Assembly: GCA_019420545.1 (NCBI GenBank)
Contig: JAHZGZ010000254.1
Span: 1-15,301, forward strand
Direction of reading: 5' to 3'
DNA from: Bacteroidales bacterium
GTDB lineage: Bacteria; Bacteroidota; Bacteroidia; Bacteroidales; Muribaculaceae
DNA: 15,301 nucleotides
Below the pieces are notes generated by a model that was not told the DNA's origin, made no database searches, and saw only the letters and a list, made by a program, of their open reading frames with translations. Made by a program: the position numbers and the translations under genes. How positions within the stretch are numbered: the stretch's first letter is position 1; each line of letters opens with the position of its first letter. Positions 13,185 through 15,301 of this stretch are shown piece by piece.

Positions 13185-14084
13185 ATGAAACGTTTTTCTC
13201 ACGAACTGATCATCGGCCTGTCGGTGCTTATTGCAGCTTTGGTGCTTTTCTTCGGCATCAATTATCTCAAAGGCATCAACATATTCAAGGCAGCAAACTA
13301 TTATTATGCCTCTTATACCAATGTGGCCGGTTTGAGCGTATCGTCTCCGGTTACTCTCAATGGGTTTAAGGTAGGTCAGGTGCGCGATATTACTTATGAA
13401 TACGATAATCCGGGGCATGTGCTGGTAGAAATGAGCCTCGATAAGCAACTAAGAGTGCCCGCCGGTTCCAAAGCCCTGATATCTTCCGATCTGCTCGGTA
13501 CGGCTTCGGTGGTACTCGAGTTCTCTAATTCCGACGACTTCCATTCTGTCGGTGATCGGCTTGTAGGTGGTAATGCACCCTCTCTGATGGAGAGTGTGTC
13601 TACAGAGGTAATGCCTACCGTAAGTGCCATTTTCCCTAAGGTAGACTCTCTCCTGACGTCAGTCAACCGGCTTGTCAGTGACTCGGCCCTTCTGCGGTCG
13701 GTAAAACGGCTTGATGCCATTACTGCCAATCTTCAGGCTACAACTCTCTATTTGAATCGAACCATGGCTACTATACCGGGCACGATGCATACTGTAGACG
13801 GCGTGGCGCATAATCTGGATTCAATCACTTCTGATCTCGCGGTGCTTACCGCCGAGCTAAAGCAGATGCCGCTCAGATCAACCATGAATAATATTGACCA
13901 GACCATGTCGAATATTAATTCCATTACCGACAAGATGAACCGTCCGGATAATTCGGTAGGGCTTCTGCTTAACGACCGCGCTCTTTACGACCATATCAAT
14001 GGCGCGGCAATGGGGCTTGATTCGATTATGTGGGATCTCAAGAAGAATCCTCGCCGGTATATCCCGCCGATCAAGATTTTCTAA
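13185..14084 (+). CDS. MlaD/MCE-family lipid-transport protein
   Basis: I chose the ATG at 13185 (MKRFSHELIIG), giving 299 residues, because related proteins have a very short tail before the membrane helix and the preceding bases are A-rich. Alternatives are 13116, which overlaps the amidase stop as ATGA, and 13149, 11 nt after AAGGAG. One helix (about 7-27) anchors the protein, and the MCE domain follows (about 36-113: YYASYTNVAGLSVSSPVTLNG, FKVGQVRDI, VPAGSKALISSDLLGTASVVLEF). The rest (about 130-260) is helical and Ser/Thr/Leu-rich, as in MlaD-like proteins whose helices form a channel. The family moves phospholipids between membranes, working with an MlaE/MlaF permease and ATPase not encoded here. 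Co-transcribed with the amidase. Confidence 0.9.
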   Translation: MKRFSHELIIGLSVLIAALVLFFGINYLKGINIFKAANYYYASYTNVAGLSVSSPVTLNGFKVGQVRDITYEYDNPGHVLVEMSLDKQLRVPAGSKALISSDLLGTASVVLEFSNSDDFHSVGDRLVGGNAPSLMESVSTEVMPTVSAIFPKVDSLLTSVNRLVSDSALLRSVKRLDAITANLQATTLYLNRTMATIPGTMHTVDGVAHNLDSITSDLAVLTAELKQMPLRSTMNNIDQTMSNINSITDKMNRPDNSVGLLLNDRALYDHINGAAMGLDSIMWDLKKNPRRYIPPIKIF

Positions 14085-14096
14085 TTTTGGAATTAT

Positions 14097-14130
14097 ACAA
14101 CAAAGGCGCCTTCTATGGCGCCTTTGTTGT
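14097..14130. terminator. 14-bp perfect hairpin ending the amidase-mlaD operon
   Basis: Positions 14097-14110 pair perfectly with 14117-14130, loop TTCTAT. The stem's 3' side itself ends in TTTGTTGTT. It starts 12 nt past the mlaD stop codon. Confidence 0.82.
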
Positions 14131-14274
14131 TACTCGACTTTCTGACGGATAACGTCCCGGGAATCCGGCGATGAAAATCCGCGTTTCCCTTTCGTGACAT
14201 GCATGGTTGAACCGGCTCTAAACATTGTTTGAAAATATGCAACACTCACTATCTTATTTGTAATCATTCTAAAT

Positions 14275-14283
14275 AGTTGATAA
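14275..14283 (-). other. DnaA-box-like site 1
   Basis: AGTTGATAA, inverse complement TTATCAACT, differs by two bases from TTATCCACA and by one from the two perfect TGTTGATAA copies downstream. Like them it is followed by C and T. Confidence 0.4.
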
Positions 14284-14365
14284 CTTTTTGACGAGTGGTG
14301 TTCCACGTCTTAAATGCCTATTGTTGCGTGATTATACAGTTTCACGCCATGTCAAGCTTCCGCAA

Positions 14366-14374
14366 TGTTGATAA
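14366..14374 (-). other. DnaA-box-like site 2
   Basis: TGTTGATAA reads TTATCAACA on the minus strand, one base from the classical DnaA box TTATCCACA. It shares the flanks AA on the left and CT on the right with site 3. Confidence 0.5.
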
Positions 14375-14429
14375 CTTTTGCTGTTAAATGCTTGAAAATC
14401 AATATTGATGTTAGTTATCATCATTCCAA

Positions 14430-14438
14430 TGTTGATAA
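14430..14438 (-). other. DnaA-box-like site 3
   Basis: A second perfect TGTTGATAA, same orientation, 64 nt after site 2, again in the context AATGTTGATAACT. A nearby TTATCATCA (14415-14423) lies in the opposite orientation, one base off. Confidence 0.5.
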
Positions 14439-14763
14439 CTCTGCTGGAAAAGATAAAGTCTTGAAATTCACCCGACTTGTAATTGAATTGATTTTTCCAA
14501 ATTTTTTGGTGTTTGTTTTTGAAAAAAAATAGAGGGAAATTTGCAATATAGAAAAGACGCCTCCAGGGGCTGTTTTCAACGATATTTTTTATTTGGAGAT
14601 TGATACTCGCCATTCGGAAATTCTCCTGACTGCCCTAAGATATTCAGCCTGATATAAAGCAGTTGTCTGTATCCACGGATGTGGCCTCCTTCTCCGCGCA
14701 CGAAAGTTAGACGTGTCTACTCACTGTGCCTCTATCCTCTAAGAATTACAACCGACCATTAAC

Positions 14764-15301
14764 ATGGAAAAGAACCATATACAATTGTGGGAGGAGTGTC
14801 TGAAAATTTTCGCTGACAATCTCCCGCAACAGCAATTCGACACCTGGTTTCGCCCGGTGACATCGCTCTCGTTAGAGGGTGATAGCCTTACCTTGAGCGT
14901 ACCTACCGCTTTCTTCGTGGAGCAGCTTGAGGAGCGCTTCATGAGGCTTATTGCTCCTACCCTCAAACGTGTATATGGCCCGAATGTAAAACTCTTCTAT
15001 ACTTTCAATCCTGTAAAAGAGGCTCCGGAAGCTGCTGTTACCCAGCAGTCTGAGCGTCCGAGTGCTGCCGTGCAGCCGCGTAATCCATTCCAGGCTCAGT
15101 CAGTGCCTGAGTTTGACTCGCAGCTCAATCCCAAGTACACATTTGAAAATTACTGCGGCAGTGTCTCCAACAAGATCGCGCGTTCGATCGGCGAGGCCAT
15201 TGCCACTAACCCCAAGTGCAAGACGTTTAATCCTCTGTTCATATTCGGTCATACCGGTGTGGGCAAGACCCATCTTATACAGGCAATCGGCATCCGCATT
15301 A
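14764..15301 (+). CDS. dnaA: Chromosomal replication initiator DnaA, N-terminal part (cut by window end)
   Basis: The frame from ATG 14764 runs 179 codons without a stop to the window edge. Domain I (about 1-80) begins MEKNHIQLWEECLKIFADNL and contains the FDTWFRPV segment typical of DnaA and the SLTLSVPTAFFVEQLEERF block. Domain II (about 84-120) is a Gln/Ser/Pro-rich linker. Domain III starts at LNPKYTFENYCGSVSN, and the Walker A motif GHTGVGKTH lies at 162-170. DnaA binds and melts oriC to load the replicative helicase. The AAA+ sensor regions and the helix-turn-helix domain IV lie beyond the window. The gene-free stretch upstream holds DnaA-box-like repeats. Confidence 0.96.
   Translation, partial: MEKNHIQLWEECLKIFADNLPQQQFDTWFRPVTSLSLEGDSLTLSVPTAFFVEQLEERFMRLIAPTLKRVYGPNVKLFYTFNPVKEAPEAAVTQQSERPSAAVQPRNPFQAQSVPEFDSQLNPKYTFENYCGSVSNKIARSIGEAIATNPKCKTFNPLFIFGHTGVGKTHLIQAIGIRI

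Larger units (their letters stand above)
14131..14763. other. Gene-free AT-rich region before dnaA, putative replication origin
   Basis: About 630 nt hold no credible gene. They contain two perfect copies of TGTTGATAA and near copies, a box one base from the classical DnaA box, and a strongly AT-rich tract (about 14479-14556) with long A and T runs, as a DNA-unwinding element would have. Lying directly upstream of dnaA adds support. I found no good promoter for dnaA here. Origin function is inference. Confidence 0.55.

Noticed and set aside
14332..14613. 93-codon minus-strand frame inside the putative origin
   Set aside because: Asn/Ile/Phe/Lys-rich product of AT-rich DNA, no family resemblance, and it covers the DnaA-box-like repeats.

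Overview
The window looks like chromosomal core DNA from an anaerobic member of the Bacteroidales, possibly Muribaculaceae (the family level is a guess). Three things support this. The gene set includes a type-B fumarate reductase with a five-helix cytochrome b, a GldB-like lipoprotein, an OmpH-like lipoprotein and an OmpA protein of Bacteroidetes type. Promoters follow the Bacteroidetes pattern TTTG-N19-21-TAnnTTTG. Shine-Dalgarno sequences are mostly absent. No insertion sequence, tRNA, rRNA or CRISPR array was seen.

Layout: (1) 1-1550, an OmpA-family gene with its own promoter, a structured leader and an intrinsic terminator. (2) 1550-2297, a long AT-rich gap with a possible minus-strand small RNA and the frd promoter, which carries a 9-bp palindrome. 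(3) 2298-6060, the frdCAB operon; FrdC has an unusual soluble C-terminal tail of about 115 residues. Three hairpins follow it. (4) 6241-8558, minus strand: a dipeptidase (pepD), then an exported N-acetylmuramidase, separated by hairpins. (5) 8684-9519, plus strand: a small membrane protein of about 61 residues and an OmpH/Skp-like lipoprotein. (6) 9611-10712, an orphan ECF-type sigma factor gene on the minus strand, with back-to-back promoters shared with a 60-residue small protein gene on the plus strand. (7) 10810-11826, a GldB-like lipoprotein on the minus strand, divergent from an N-acetylmuramoyl-L-alanine amidase and an MlaD/MCE protein on the plus strand (11965-14084). (8) 14131-14763, a non-coding AT-rich region with DnaA-box-like repeats, a likely replication origin, then the first 179 codons of dnaA, cut by the window end.

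Most genes concern the cell envelope (OmpA, muramidase, OmpH, GldB-like lipoprotein, amidase, MlaD). The frd operon supplies quinol:fumarate reduction in anaerobic respiration. I found no clearly new multi-gene system. The items most worth a second look are the FrdC tail, the palindromes in the frd and sigma-factor promoters, the near-leaderless divergent promoters at 11824-11965, two small-protein genes, the possible small RNA at about 1600-1857 and the putative oriC.
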